Shown: positions 20,139 through 28,154 of the stretch, piece by piece | Position numbering within the stretch: the stretch's first letter is position 1 | Layout: each line of letters begins with the position of its first letter | NCBI RefSeq assembly: GCF_025642155.1 | Contig: NZ_CP106798.1 | Location: 4,340,001 to 4,404,000, forward strand | Origin: Streptomyces sp. HUAS 15-9 | Lineage (GTDB): Bacteria > Actinomycetota > Actinomycetes > Streptomycetales > Streptomycetaceae | DNA length: 64,000 bases | Direction: 5' to 3' | Notes under the pieces: generated by a model | What the model was told of the DNA's origin: nothing | What the model saw: the letters and a program-made list of their open reading frames with translations, nothing else | The model's database searches: none | Translations under genes and position numbers: made by a program

Positions 20139-20443
20139 GGAGAGAAGAGCACCAGGACCCTCAGATCCTCGCTGATGTGGTGGAACTTGTGGGCCACCCC
20201 GGCCGGCACGTACACCACGCTGCCGCGCGCGACCTGGGTCGTCTCCATGCCCACCGTGATCGACGCACGGCCGCTCACGACGAAGTACACCTCGTCCTGG
20301 TTGTGGGGCTTCTGAGGGTCGTGCTCGCCCGCGTTGAGGGCGTACAGACCGACCGACATGTTGCGTTCCCGCAGAAACTGGAGGTAGGCACCCTCGTTGG
20401 CGGCACGCTCCGCCTCCAGTTCATCCAACCGGAATGCCTTCAT
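20126..20443 (-). CDS. single-domain cupin protein
   Basis: A 105-residue cupin. The two cupin motifs are visible: HDPQKPHNQDEVYFVVSGRASI (metal-ligand His and Glu) and GSVVYVPAGVAHKFHHISED (GxxxxxPxxxxHxF with the third ligand His). Such small cupins bind a metal and may be isomerases, dioxygenases or binding proteins; the function cannot be told. It diverges from the holin-like gene, whose ATG is 59 bp away, so the two share a short promoter region. Confidence 0.8.
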   Translation of the reverse strand: MKAFRLDELEAERAANEGAYLQFLRERNMSVGLYALNAGEHDPQKPHNQDEVYFVVSGRASITVGMETTQVARGSVVYVPAGVAHKFHHISEDLRVLVLFSPPEA

Positions 20444-20502
20444 CGCACTTGCCCGCCCTTGCTCACTGCTCAGATCCGGTCACGTCTGCCACGATCAGAC
20501 AC

Positions 20503-20883
20503 ATGAAGAATTTCGTAGTCAAGACGATCGCCAACGCCGGGGCCCTGGCGGTCGCCGTGTGGCTGCTCGACAAGATCACTCTGACCGGTGACAGCACGGG
20601 CAAGAAAATCGGCACGCTGATAGTGGTCGCCCTGCTCTTCGGCCTGGTGAACTGGCTGGTCAAGCCGATCGTGAAGGTCCTGACCTTCCCGCTGTTCATC
20701 CTGACCCTCGGCCTGATCACCCTGGTGGTCAACGCGCTGATGCTGCTGCTGACCTCGTGGCTGTGCGGCAAGCTCGACCTGAGCTTCCACGTGGACGGCT
20801 TCTGGACCGCCGTCCTCGGCGGCCTGATCATCTCGATCGTCTCCTGGGCACTGAACGTCGTCCTGCCCGACGGCAAGGACTGA
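20503..20883 (+). CDS. phage-holin-family (Pfam Phage_holin_4_2 type) membrane protein
   Basis: 126 residues and four hydrophobic segments (about 8-24, 38-56, 65-90, 98-118), with the conserved LFGLVNWLVKPIVKVLTFPLFILTLG core. Despite the family name these are ordinary chromosomal membrane proteins of unknown function in actinobacteria; no prophage genes are nearby. The ATG at 20503 is chosen because the preceding 23 codons lack protein-like composition. ptpA follows 5 bp after the stop, so the two are co-transcribed. Confidence 0.75.
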   Translation: MKNFVVKTIANAGALAVAVWLLDKITLTGDSTGKKIGTLIVVALLFGLVNWLVKPIVKVLTFPLFILTLGLITLVVNALMLLLTSWLCGKLDLSFHVDGFWTAVLGGLIISIVSWALNVVLPDGKD

Positions 20884-20888
20884 CCCCG

Positions 20889-21380
20889 ATGGCGTACCGC
20901 GTCTGCTTCGTCTGCACCGGCAACATCTGCCGGTCCCCGATGGCCGAATTCGTCTTCCGCGCGCGCGTGGCCGAGGCCGACCTGACAGACCTGGTCGAGA
21001 TCGACAGCGCCGGCACCGGCGACTGGCACGAGGGCGAGGGCGCGGACCCGCGCACCGTCTCCGTCCTGGAGGAGCACGGCTACGACACCGATCACACGGC
21101 CCGCCAGTTCCGGGCCTCGTGGTTCTCGCACCTCGACCTCGTGATCGCCCTCGACGCCGGCCACCTCAAGGCCCTGCGCCGTCTGGCGCCCACGGAGGAG
21201 GACACACTCAAGGTGCGGCTGCTCCGCTCGTACGACCCCGCCGCAGGCGACGACCTCGATGTACCGGACCCGTACTACGGGGGTACGAGCGGCTTCGAGG
21301 AGTGTCTTGAGATGGTGGAGGCGGCGAGCACGGGTCTGCTCGCCGCGGTGCGCGAGCAGGTGGAGGGACGGGTGGCATGA
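20889..21380 (+). CDS. ptpA: low-molecular-weight protein-tyrosine phosphatase
   Basis: 163 residues. The P-loop is C9-T-G-N-I-C-R15-S (CX5R), at the N-terminus as in all LMW-PTPs, and the general acid loop VPDPYYGG is near residue 127. S. coelicolor PtpA at this locus dephosphorylates tyrosine-phosphorylated proteins, and its overexpression alters antibiotic production. Its stop codon overlaps the start of the next gene by 4 nt (ATGA), indicating translational coupling with the PLP enzyme gene. Confidence 0.92.
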   Translation: MAYRVCFVCTGNICRSPMAEFVFRARVAEADLTDLVEIDSAGTGDWHEGEGADPRTVSVLEEHGYDTDHTARQFRASWFSHLDLVIALDAGHLKALRRLAPTEEDTLKVRLLRSYDPAAGDDLDVPDPYYGGTSGFEECLEMVEAASTGLLAAVREQVEGRVA

Positions 21381-22525
21381 GCGATTCCGCGACCGACGAC
21401 GGCCGTACGGGGGACGGCACACGTGCGGTGCGCGCCGGGCTGCCCGAACCGGTCAAGCACGAACCGACCCTGCCCGGTCCGGTCTTCGCCGCGCACTTCC
21501 ATCTGCCGGGCGAGGTGACGGGTCCGTACGCCTACGGGCGTGACGACAATCCGACGTGGACCCTGCTGGAGCAGGCCATCGGCGAGTTGGAGGCGCCCGG
21601 GCAGGACTGCGTCGAGACCCTTGTGTTCGCCTCCGGCATGGCGGCCATCTCCGCGGTGCTGTTCTCCCAGCTGCGCGCCGGGGACGCCGTGGTGCTGCCG
21701 AGCGACGGCTACCAGGTGCTGCCCATGGTCCGCGCCCAGCTGGAGGCCTACGGCATCGAGGTACGTACCGCGCCCACCGGCGACGACGCCCAGCTGGAGG
21801 TTCTGGACGGGGCGAACCTGCTGTGGATCGAGTCCCCGTCCAACCCGGGCCTCGACGTGTGCGACATCCGGCGGCTCGCCGAGGCGGCACATGCGCGTGG
21901 CGCCCTGGTCGCCGTCGACAACACCCTGGCCACGCCCCTCGGGCAGCGGCCGCTGGAGCTGGGCGCCGACTTCGCCGTGGCCAGCGGCACCAAGCAGCTC
22001 ACCGGGCACGGGGACATCCTCCTGGGGTATGTCGCCGGCCACGACGCCGAGGCCATGGCCGCCGTACGCCGCTGGCGCAAGATCGTCGGGGCGATCGCCG
22101 GACCCATGGAGGCCTGGCTGGCGCACCGCTCCATCGCCACGCTCCAGCTGCGCGCGGACCGGCAGAACGCCACCGCCCTCACGCTCGCGCGGGCATTGCG
22201 CGAGCGGCCCGAGGTGACCGGGCTGCGCTATCCCGGTCTGCCCGACGACCCCTCGTACAAGACCGCCTCGCGCCAGATGCGGCGCTATGGGTGCGTGGTC
22301 TCCTTCACGCTGCCCACGCGCGCGCGTGCCGAGCGTTTTCTCCAAGCGCTGCGGCTCGTGGACGACGCGACGAGCTTCGGCGGGGTGCGGTCCACCGCCG
22401 AGCGGCGGCGGCGCTGGGCTGGGGATCCGGTGCCGGAGGGCTTCATCCGGCTGTCGGTCGGTGCCGAGGACGCCGAGGATCTGGTGGCGGACGTGCTCCG
22501 GGCGCTCGACGCATCGGCGGACTGA
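21377..22525 (+). CDS. cystathionine gamma-lyase / PLP-dependent Cys/Met metabolism enzyme
   Basis: A 382-residue fold-type I PLP enzyme of the Cys/Met metabolism family. Seen features: YAYGRDDNPTW (phosphate-binding YxR-type region), ASGMAAISAVL, LWIESPSNPGLDVCDI, VDNTLATPLGQRPLELGAD, and the Schiff-base Lys in SGTKQLTGHGD (about residue 205). The C-terminus ends with the family FIRLSVGAEDAEDLVADVLRAL. Gamma-lyase versus gamma-synthase cannot be settled from motifs; the lack of other methionine genes nearby and homology memory favour lyase. Translationally coupled to ptpA. A strong terminator follows. Confidence 0.8.
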   Translation: MSDSATDDGRTGDGTRAVRAGLPEPVKHEPTLPGPVFAAHFHLPGEVTGPYAYGRDDNPTWTLLEQAIGELEAPGQDCVETLVFASGMAAISAVLFSQLRAGDAVVLPSDGYQVLPMVRAQLEAYGIEVRTAPTGDDAQLEVLDGANLLWIESPSNPGLDVCDIRRLAEAAHARGALVAVDNTLATPLGQRPLELGADFAVASGTKQLTGHGDILLGYVAGHDAEAMAAVRRWRKIVGAIAGPMEAWLAHRSIATLQLRADRQNATALTLARALRERPEVTGLRYPGLPDDPSYKTASRQMRRYGCVVSFTLPTRARAERFLQALRLVDDATSFGGVRSTAERRRRWAGDPVPEGFIRLSVGAEDAEDLVADVLRALDASAD

Positions 22526-22566
22526 CCGGTTCGGGGACGCCCGCCCGGGGTCCGGCTACGTACAAC

Positions 22567-22605
22567 GGACGGTCCGAGCCTCCCCCCTCGTGGCTCGGAC
22601 CGTCC
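22567..22605 (+). terminator. terminator after the ptpA operon
   Basis: A perfect 14-bp inverted repeat (22567-22580 with 22592-22605) and an 11-nt loop, 42 bp after the stop of the PLP enzyme gene. Confidence 0.8.
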
Positions 22606-22753
22606 CCGGTTCTGCGCGCGAAGAACCGCGCGAACAAGGCTAGTTGACTCTGTGTCAGTGTCCAATCACCGTAGCGACAGAGACCTATCGACTTATTTAT
22701 AGTTGGGCCCTGCCTGGGGGCCGGAGAAGGGCAGGGAAAGGGGAGGGCGCGCC

Positions 22754-23659
22754 ATGGATCTGGCCTTGCTGCGCACTTTCGTGACCGTGCACCGGGCAGG
22801 CTCCTTCACCCGCGCCGCCGCCCTGCTCGGCCTCTCGCAGCCGGCCGTCACCTCACAGATCCGCACCCTGGAAAGACAGCTGGGGCGCCCGCTGTTCCTG
22901 CGGCAGGCCCGCGGAGTGACTCCGACGACCATCGGCGACGAACTCGCCCACAAGGCCGCGCCGCACCTCGACGCCCTGGTGGAGATCACCGAGACGGGAC
23001 TCGACGACGAGTTCTCGCTGCGCACCCTGCATCTGGCCGGTCCGCCCGAGTTCACCGCGGAGCGCGCACTGCCCGTCCTCACGGAGCTCACCGGCGAGGA
23101 CGGCCAGGGTTTCGCGCTGCGCGCCTCCTTCGGGAACGCGGAGGAGACCCTGGAGGGGCTGGCCGCCGGACATCATGATCTGGCCATCAGTACGGCCCGT
23201 CCGCGCGGCGCGCTGCTCACGGCGACTGCGCTCTGCGACGAGGAGCACGTACTGGTCGCGGCGCCGCGCTGGGCCGTGGAGATCGGCTCCGGGGTGCTGC
23301 GCCGCAAGGGCGCACCCGCCCTGGAGAACCTGCCCGTCGTCGAGGTCCATGAGTCGCTGCCCTTCGTCTCCCGCTACTGGGCCTCCGTCTTCGACTCCCG
23401 CCCGGCCGCCTCGGGCACCGTCATCGTCCCCGATCTGCGTGCCGTCCTCGCATGCGCGATCGCGGGCGCGGGGCTCGCGGTGCTTCCGCGCTATCTGTGC
23501 GCGACCGCCCTCGGCCTCGGGGAGGTCGTCGCACTCCACGATCCCGCGGTGCCGCCCCTGCGCACGTACTTCCTGGTGGTACGCACCGGCACGCTCGCCA
23601 TGCCGCATGTCGCGCGGGCGTACGAGTGGCTCCAGCGAGCGGCCACGGACTGGGGCTGA
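22754..23659 (+). CDS. LysR family transcriptional regulator
   Basis: 301 residues. The winged HTH is at 1-60: MDLALLRTFVTVHRAGSFTRAAALLGLSQPAVTSQIRTLERQLGRPLFLRQARGV is the canonical LysR start. A LysR substrate-binding domain fills residues 90-295. The region just upstream (22645-22700) is AT-rich for this genome, fitting a promoter or operator. The ATG at 22754 is set by the family start; the purine-rich GGGAGGG lies 8-14 nt upstream. No divergent target gene is present, so the regulon is unknown. Confidence 0.88.
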   Translation: MDLALLRTFVTVHRAGSFTRAAALLGLSQPAVTSQIRTLERQLGRPLFLRQARGVTPTTIGDELAHKAAPHLDALVEITETGLDDEFSLRTLHLAGPPEFTAERALPVLTELTGEDGQGFALRASFGNAEETLEGLAAGHHDLAISTARPRGALLTATALCDEEHVLVAAPRWAVEIGSGVLRRKGAPALENLPVVEVHESLPFVSRYWASVFDSRPAASGTVIVPDLRAVLACAIAGAGLAVLPRYLCATALGLGEVVALHDPAVPPLRTYFLVVRTGTLAMPHVARAYEWLQRAATDWG

Positions 23660-23712
23660 GCGTCCCCGGCGCGCGGATCACGCCACGCGATGGGACGGTG
23701 GCAGTTTGTGAT

Positions 23713-23726
23713 GTTTCACGTGGAAC
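23713..23726. other. parS-like site, one mismatch
   Basis: GTTTCACGTGGAAC, differing at position 11 only; it lies 22 bp upstream of the NUDIX start codon. Confidence 0.6.
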
Positions 23727-23747
23727 CAGCCGGGCCACATTTCCTCC

Positions 23748-24230
23748 ATGACCGTCCGACCCGTGGTCAAGCGCACCGCCCGTGCCGTCCTCCTGGACGG
23801 CGATGACCTCATCCTGATCAAGCGCACCAAGCCCGGTGTCGATCCCTACTGGGTCACTCCCGGTGGCGGGGTCGAGCCGGAGGACCCGACCGTCGTCGAC
23901 GCCCTGCACCGCGAGGTGTACGAGGAGCTCGGCGCCAAGATCACCGATGTGGTGCCCTGCTTCGTGGACACCGTGGAGCACATCGGTGAGGACGGTGGCG
24001 CGACCGGCGTGAAGGTGCAGCACTTCTTCGTCTGTCGGCTGGAGTCCATGGACCCGGCCCTGCGCCATGGCCCCGAAGTGGAGGAGCCAGCCGGCGAGTA
24101 CGAGATCGTCCGCGTGCCGTTCACCCGGGTCGGCATCGCCTCGGTCCATCTCGTGCCACTGTCGCTGCGGCACTATCTGGACGGCAATATCGAAGGCGTA
24201 CGCGCCATGCACGCCCCCGACCTCGGCTGA
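23748..24230 (+). CDS. NUDIX hydrolase
   Basis: 160 residues with one NUDIX domain. The NUDIX box reads GGGVEPEDPTVVDALHREVYEELGA (23 residue box at about 42-66), matching Gx5Ex7REUxEExGU with all metal-binding Glu residues present. Substrates of the family are nucleoside diphosphates linked to another group; here unknown. The ATG start is preceded by a poor ribosome site. A one-mismatch parS site lies directly upstream and a perfect parS directly downstream. Confidence 0.85.
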   Translation: MTVRPVVKRTARAVLLDGDDLILIKRTKPGVDPYWVTPGGGVEPEDPTVVDALHREVYEELGAKITDVVPCFVDTVEHIGEDGGATGVKVQHFFVCRLESMDPALRHGPEVEEPAGEYEIVRVPFTRVGIASVHLVPLSLRHYLDGNIEGVRAMHAPDLG

Positions 24231-24282
24231 CCATGAGCGTCCATCGTGTCTCATGGGCGTCGAAGCTCATCGGGTCCCCCAT

Positions 24283-24296
24283 GTTTCACGTGAAAC
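24283..24296. other. parS site, perfect GTTTCACGTGAAAC
   Basis: Exact ParB site in the gap between the NUDIX gene and the double GNAT gene. A perfect DnaA box follows 9 bp later. Confidence 0.95.
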
Positions 24297-24304
24297 AACC
24301 CGCC

Positions 24305-24313
24305 TTGTCCACA
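24305..24313 (+). other. DnaA box TTGTCCACA
   Basis: Exact match to the preferred Streptomyces DnaA box. Single box, next to a perfect parS. It may be chance, but the pairing is worth noting. Confidence 0.5.
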
Positions 24314-24405
24314 CGTTGTACGGATGGCCACGGCATGGCCAAAAGCACATGCGTCCCCCCGAATCAGGTGGACGTCAGGGGTGCCGGTCGGACAGCCTGA
24401 CCTGC

Positions 24406-25272
24406 GTGCCGACTCCTTCCCTCGCCGCTCTGCCCATCCGCCGACTGACGCCTCGCGATCTCACCGCCTGCGCCGATCTGTCAGAAAACCGGGGGTGGCC
24501 CCGCGAGGAACACAAGTGGGGATTCCTCCTCACGGCCGGGAAGGGCCACGGCATCGACGACCCCGACGGTGGCCTTGTCGCCGCCTACGTCGTCACGGAG
24601 TACGGCCCCGGGGACCGGCCGGATCTTGCGGGCATCGGCATGGTGCTGGTCGCCGAGAGGCACGCCCGCCAGGGCGTCGGACGCCGGCTGATGTGCCACG
24701 TGATGTCGACGATGGGAACCACCCCGCTCACGCTTCATGCGACGCCGTACGGCCGGCCCCTGTACGAAGAGCTCGGCTTCAAGGTCACCGGGCGGGCGGA
24801 GATGCTCCGGGGACACTTCACGCCGGGCGGGCCGGAGCCTCGGGTGGTGACGCGCTCGGCCACCGCCGAGGACCTCGGCTCGATCCTCCGGCTCGACGAA
24901 GAGGTGTTCGGCGCCGATCGCACGCACCTCATCACGCGCCTGCCCGCCTTCGCCGACCAGCTGCGCGTCGCCGAGGAAAACGGCCGGATCGTCGGATACA
25001 CGGCCGCCTGGCCCAACATGGACACCCATGTCGTCGGCCCGCTGATCGCCCATGACACGGAGACCGCGAAGGCTCTGCTCACCTCGCTCGCCGCCCGCAC
25101 GGAGCGTCCGCTCCGCATCGACATCGACGTACGGCACGAGGAGCTTGTGGCCTGGGCGCAGGAGCGCGGGCTGCAGTCCGTGTCCTCCAACGCCGTCATG
25201 ACGTACGGCATCACGGAACTGCCCGGGGACTGGACCCGGCGGTTCGCTCCGGTGACGGTCGCGGCAGGCTGA
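24406..25272 (+). CDS. tandem-domain GNAT N-acetyltransferase
   Basis: 288 residues from GTG 24406. The N-terminal half carries a GNAT acetyl-CoA loop, IGMVLVAERHARQGVGRRLM (about residues 78-97), and YEELGF near 125. The C-terminal half (about residues 145-285: RSATAEDLGSILRLDEEVFGADRTHLITRL...) resembles the second acetyltransferase-like domain often fused in such proteins. The substrate is unknown. The open frame extends upstream to 24067, but that part overlaps the NUDIX gene and runs through parS (read VSRET), so the GTG start is preferred; its ribosome site is weak. Confidence 0.75.
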   Translation: MPTPSLAALPIRRLTPRDLTACADLSENRGWPREEHKWGFLLTAGKGHGIDDPDGGLVAAYVVTEYGPGDRPDLAGIGMVLVAERHARQGVGRRLMCHVMSTMGTTPLTLHATPYGRPLYEELGFKVTGRAEMLRGHFTPGGPEPRVVTRSATAEDLGSILRLDEEVFGADRTHLITRLPAFADQLRVAEENGRIVGYTAAWPNMDTHVVGPLIAHDTETAKALLTSLAARTERPLRIDIDVRHEELVAWAQERGLQSVSSNAVMTYGITELPGDWTRRFAPVTVAAG

Positions 25273-25288
25273 GAAACGCTCGTACGTA

Positions 25289-25332
25289 CGGCACGGCCGG
25301 CTCCCGCCGTGTGGTGGGAGCCGGCCGTGCCG
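25289..25332. terminator. bidirectional terminator
   Basis: A perfect 17-bp inverted repeat (25289-25305 with 25316-25332) with a 10-nt loop, between the convergent GNAT and HbpS-like genes. Confidence 0.85.
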
Positions 25333-25348
25333 CGGGGAACACGCTGGA

Positions 25349-25768
25349 TCAGGCAAGCGTCTCCACGGCGGCGAGCGCGAAACCGTGGTCCTGCTCCGGC
25401 GCACCGCCGACGACGCCTATCGCACCGATCAGACGGCCGTCGCGGTGGACCGGGATACCACCCGCGATGAACAGCAGCGGCCGGTCGAGCGCGGTGGGCA
25501 GCGTGTGGAACGGGCCGCCGGGCTGGACGGCGTCGACGAGGTCCGCGGTGGGGGCGTTCAGCTGGAGCGCCGTGTAGGCGTTGCGGGTGCTGGTCTCCCC
25601 GGAGATCAGCACGGCCCGGTCGTCGCGCCGGAAGGCGAGCAGATCACCGCCCGCGTCCAGGACGGTGACCCTGACGGTGACTCCGGCGGCCTCCGCCGCG
25701 CGGCGGACCTCGGTGATGAGGGTCTCGGCGTCGTGGGTGGTGAGCGGGGCGACGGCGGTGGTGCTCAT
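25349..25768 (-). CDS. GlcG/HbpS-like (heme-degrading/heme-binding fold) protein
   Basis: 139 residues, one GlcG/HbpS domain: AETLITEVRRAAEAAGVTVRVTVLDAGGDLLAFRRDD, then GGIPVHRDGRLIGAIGVVGGAPEQD. HbpS of Streptomyces is a secreted heme-binding octamer; this copy has no signal peptide and should be cytosolic. The ATG at 25768 has GGAGAAAC nearby. The MFS exporter gene ends 53 bp upstream on the same strand, so both may be one transcript under MarR control. Confidence 0.8.
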   Translation of the reverse strand: MSTTAVAPLTTHDAETLITEVRRAAEAAGVTVRVTVLDAGGDLLAFRRDDRAVLISGETSTRNAYTALQLNAPTADLVDAVQPGGPFHTLPTALDRPLLFIAGGIPVHRDGRLIGAIGVVGGAPEQDHGFALAAVETLA

Positions 25769-25821
25769 GAGGTGTTTCTCCTTGGGGTACTGCGGGGGTC
25801 GGGCTCGGTGTGGGGTGCGGC

Positions 25822-27030
25822 TCAGTGGTGGACGGCCGTCCGCTGTGCGGCAGGTGCGCCGCCCGCCACCACAGCGGAGGGCCCGCTGTCGCGGCGCTCC
25901 AGGGCCGCAGAGAGGACGGCGAGGACCAACGCGGCTGCGGCAAGAGCGGCGCCGACCCAGTTGGGGGCGGTGTATCCGAAGCCCGCGGCAATCACCATGC
26001 CGCCGAGCCAGGCGGACAGCGCGTTGCCGAGGTTGAAGGCGCCGATGTTCACGGCGGAGGCCAGGGTGGGCGCACCGTGCGCCTGGTCGAGGACGCGCTT
26101 CTGCAGCGGCGGGACGGTCGCGAAGCCCAGGGCGCCGATGAGGGCGATGGTCACGGCTGCCGCGATCTTGTTGTGCGCGGTGAGCGTGAAGAGGGCGAGC
26201 ACGACGGCCAGGGCGCCCAGGGAGACGTACAGCATGGGCATCAGCGCGCGGTCGGCGAACCTGCCGCCGACGAGGTTGCCGCCGACCATGCCGAGGCCGA
26301 AGAGGACCAGCAGCCAGGTGACGGAGCCGTCGGCGAAGCCGGCGGCATGGGTCATCATCGGCGCGATGTACGTGATGGCCGCGAAGACGCCGCCGAAGCC
26401 GAGGACGGTCATCACCATGGCGAGCAGGACCTGGGCGTTCTTGAAGGCGGCCAGTTCGTGGCGCAGGTGCACACCGTCCGGCTTGGGCAGCTCCGGTACC
26501 AGCCTGGCGATGCCGGCCAGGCCAACGACGCCGAGGGCGGCGACGATCCCGAAAGTCACGCGCCAGCCGACGTGCTGGCCGACAAGCGTGCCCAGCGGGA
26601 CACCGACGACGTTGGCGACCGTCAGGCCGGTGAACATCATCGCGATGGCTCCGGCCTTCTTGTCCGGGGCCACCAGATCGGCCGCGACGACCGAGCCGAT
26701 GCCGAAGAAGGCTCCGTGGGCGAGCGAGGCGATCACCCGTCCGATCAGCATGACGGCGAAGGCGGGGGCGAGGGCGGACACCAGGTTTCCGGCGATGAAC
26801 AGGCCCATCAGCAGCATCAGCATCCGCTTGCGCGAGACCTTGGTGCCGAGCGCGGTCATCAGCGGAGCGCCGATCACCACACCGAGCGCGTAGCCCGTGA
26901 CGAGCAGGCCCGCAGTGGGGATGGAGACGCCGAAGTCACCCGCGACCTCGGGCAGCAAGCCCATGATCACGAACTCGGTCGTTCCGATTCCGAAGGCCCC
27001 GATCGCGAGGGCCAGGAGCGCGAGAGGCAT
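25822..27030 (-). CDS. MFS transporter (DHA1 drug/arabinose-efflux type)
   Basis: 402 residues with 12 predicted membrane helices. It opens MPLALLALAIGAFGIGTTEFVIMGLLPEVA, the signature of the DHA1 AraJ/YdhP-like branch; the helix 2-3 loop GAPLMTALGTKVSRKRML is the MFS motif A region. The substrate is unknown. The start at 27030 is fixed by the family N-terminus; the upstream open frame to 27420 is the shadow of marR. It is divergent from a MarR gene, a common arrangement in which MarR represses the exporter. Confidence 0.85.
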   Translation of the reverse strand: MPLALLALAIGAFGIGTTEFVIMGLLPEVAGDFGVSIPTAGLLVTGYALGVVIGAPLMTALGTKVSRKRMLMLLMGLFIAGNLVSALAPAFAVMLIGRVIASLAHGAFFGIGSVVAADLVAPDKKAGAIAMMFTGLTVANVVGVPLGTLVGQHVGWRVTFGIVAALGVVGLAGIARLVPELPKPDGVHLRHELAAFKNAQVLLAMVMTVLGFGGVFAAITYIAPMMTHAAGFADGSVTWLLVLFGLGMVGGNLVGGRFADRALMPMLYVSLGALAVVLALFTLTAHNKIAAAVTIALIGALGFATVPPLQKRVLDQAHGAPTLASAVNIGAFNLGNALSAWLGGMVIAAGFGYTAPNWVGAALAAAALVLAVLSAALERRDSGPSAVVAGGAPAAQRTAVHH

Positions 27031-27086
27031 GTGGGGGTATACCCTTCCCAGATGATTGCAGTAGCGCTTTGCGTGTGTCCACAATA

Positions 27087-27111
27087 GTTGCAGACGCGGG
27101 CTATATGCAAC
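27087..27111. promoter_or_regulatory. candidate MarR operator between MFS and marR genes
   Basis: The inverted repeat GTTGCA (27087-27092) and TGCAAC (27106-27111) lies midway between the divergent genes in an AT-rich stretch; a further TTGCA half-site is at about 27056-27060. Position and symmetry fit a shared operator. Confidence 0.5.
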
Positions 27112-27175
27112 AGCGGGCTGTCGCGGAGTTGCCCTATCCTGGGATTCAGCCGCTCCGGGACGGAGGAGAACGCCC

Positions 27176-27634
27176 ATGACAGCGACGGACCCCACGCTCA
27201 CCGCCCTCGCCCAGGGCTGGTGTGCCCTCTCCCTGCTGCACGGGAGGATCGAGGCCCACATCGAGCGGGCCCTGCAGGTGAAGCACGATCTGAGCGTGCG
27301 CGAGTACTCCCTGCTGGACGTGCTCAGCCGGCAGCACGACGGCGAAGGTGGGCATCTGCAGATGAAGCAGGTCGCCGACGCGGTCGTCCTCAGCCAGAGC
27401 GCCACCACCCGGCTTGTCACGCGCCTGGAGGACCGCGGGCTCCTCGAGCGTTATCTGTGCCCCACCGACCGCCGTGGCATCTACACGAACGTCACTGAAG
27501 CGGGCCTGAAGCTGCTCGAAGAGGCGCGTCCGACCAATGACTCCGCCCTGCGTGAGGCCCTTGACGAGGCGGCCAGGAACCCGGAGCTCACCCCGCTGGT
27601 ACGGGTGGTCGAGTCGTTGAGCGTGCCCGCATAG
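27176..27634 (+). CDS. MarR family transcriptional regulator
   Basis: 152 residues, a winged-helix MarR protein: LSVREYSLLDVLSRQHDGEGGHLQMKQVADAVVLSQSATTRLVTRLEDRGLLERYLCPTDRRGIYTNVTEAG is the DNA-binding core, with the DRRG wing at about residues 97-101. The start has GGAGGAGAA 8 nt upstream. It is divergent from the MFS gene and overlaps no other gene; the GNAT gene begins 10 bp after its stop, so the two share a transcript. Confidence 0.88.
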   Translation: MTATDPTLTALAQGWCALSLLHGRIEAHIERALQVKHDLSVREYSLLDVLSRQHDGEGGHLQMKQVADAVVLSQSATTRLVTRLEDRGLLERYLCPTDRRGIYTNVTEAGLKLLEEARPTNDSALREALDEAARNPELTPLVRVVESLSVPA

Positions 27635-27643
27635 GGTGCGGGC

Positions 27644-28096
27644 ATGGGAGACCTCGAGATACGCCCCGTAATCGCCGACGACATCCCGGCCGTCGTCGGC
27701 ATGCTCGCCGACGACCCACTGGGGGCACGGCGCGAGTCACCGGACGACCTGGCCCCGTATCTGACCGCGCTGGAGCGGCTCTCCGCCGACCCGAACCAGC
27801 GGGTGGTCGTAGCCGTGCGCGAGGGTCGCGTCATCGGCACGCTCCAGCTCACCCTGATTCCCGGGCTGTCCCGGCGCGGTGCCACCCGGTCGATCATCGA
27901 GGCGGTTCGCATCCACGCGGACGAGCGCGGCAGCGGTCTGGGCACCCAGCTGATCCAGTGGGCGATCGACAAATCCCGCGACCAGGGCTGCCAGTTGGTG
28001 CAGCTGACCTCCGACGTCAGCCGCACCGACGCCCACCGCTTCTACGAGCGACTCGGCTTCACGGCCTCACATCTGGGCTTCAAGCTCCAGCTCTGA
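27644..28096 (+). CDS. GNAT family N-acetyltransferase
   Basis: 150 residues with one complete GNAT domain. The acetyl-CoA loop reads IHADERGSGLGTQLIQWAID (about residues 87-106), and HRFYERLGF near 130 is the usual C-terminal element. Substrate unknown. It begins 10 bp after marR and ends before a 38-bp palindrome that combines terminator and parS. Confidence 0.85.
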   Translation: MGDLEIRPVIADDIPAVVGMLADDPLGARRESPDDLAPYLTALERLSADPNQRVVVAVREGRVIGTLQLTLIPGLSRRGATRSIIEAVRIHADERGSGLGTQLIQWAIDKSRDQGCQLVQLTSDVSRTDAHRFYERLGFTASHLGFKLQL

Positions 28097-28104
28097 CAGA
28101 CACA

Positions 28105-28142
28105 AGGAGGTGGCCTGTTTCACGTGAAACAGGCCACCTCCT
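28105..28142. terminator. parS-centred 38-bp palindrome acting as bidirectional terminator
   Basis: A perfect 38-bp palindrome centred on a perfect parS. The arms outside the 14-mer are 12 bp each (AGGAGGTGGCCT and its complement). It lies between the ends of convergent genes, so the RNA of either strand can fold into a long hairpin. Confidence 0.8.
28117..28130. other. parS site, perfect GTTTCACGTGAAAC
   Basis: Exact ParB site forming the centre of the 38-bp palindrome at 28105-28142. Confidence 0.95.
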
Positions 28143-28154
28143 GTACGGGACTCT

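Noticed and set aside
20765..20780. CTTCCACGTGGACG as a parS site
   Set aside because: Shares only the CACGTG centre; four mismatches to the consensus and lies in a coding region.
20503..20883. Phage remnant, from the holin family name
   Set aside because: This membrane family is common in actinobacterial chromosomes, and no other phage gene lies near.
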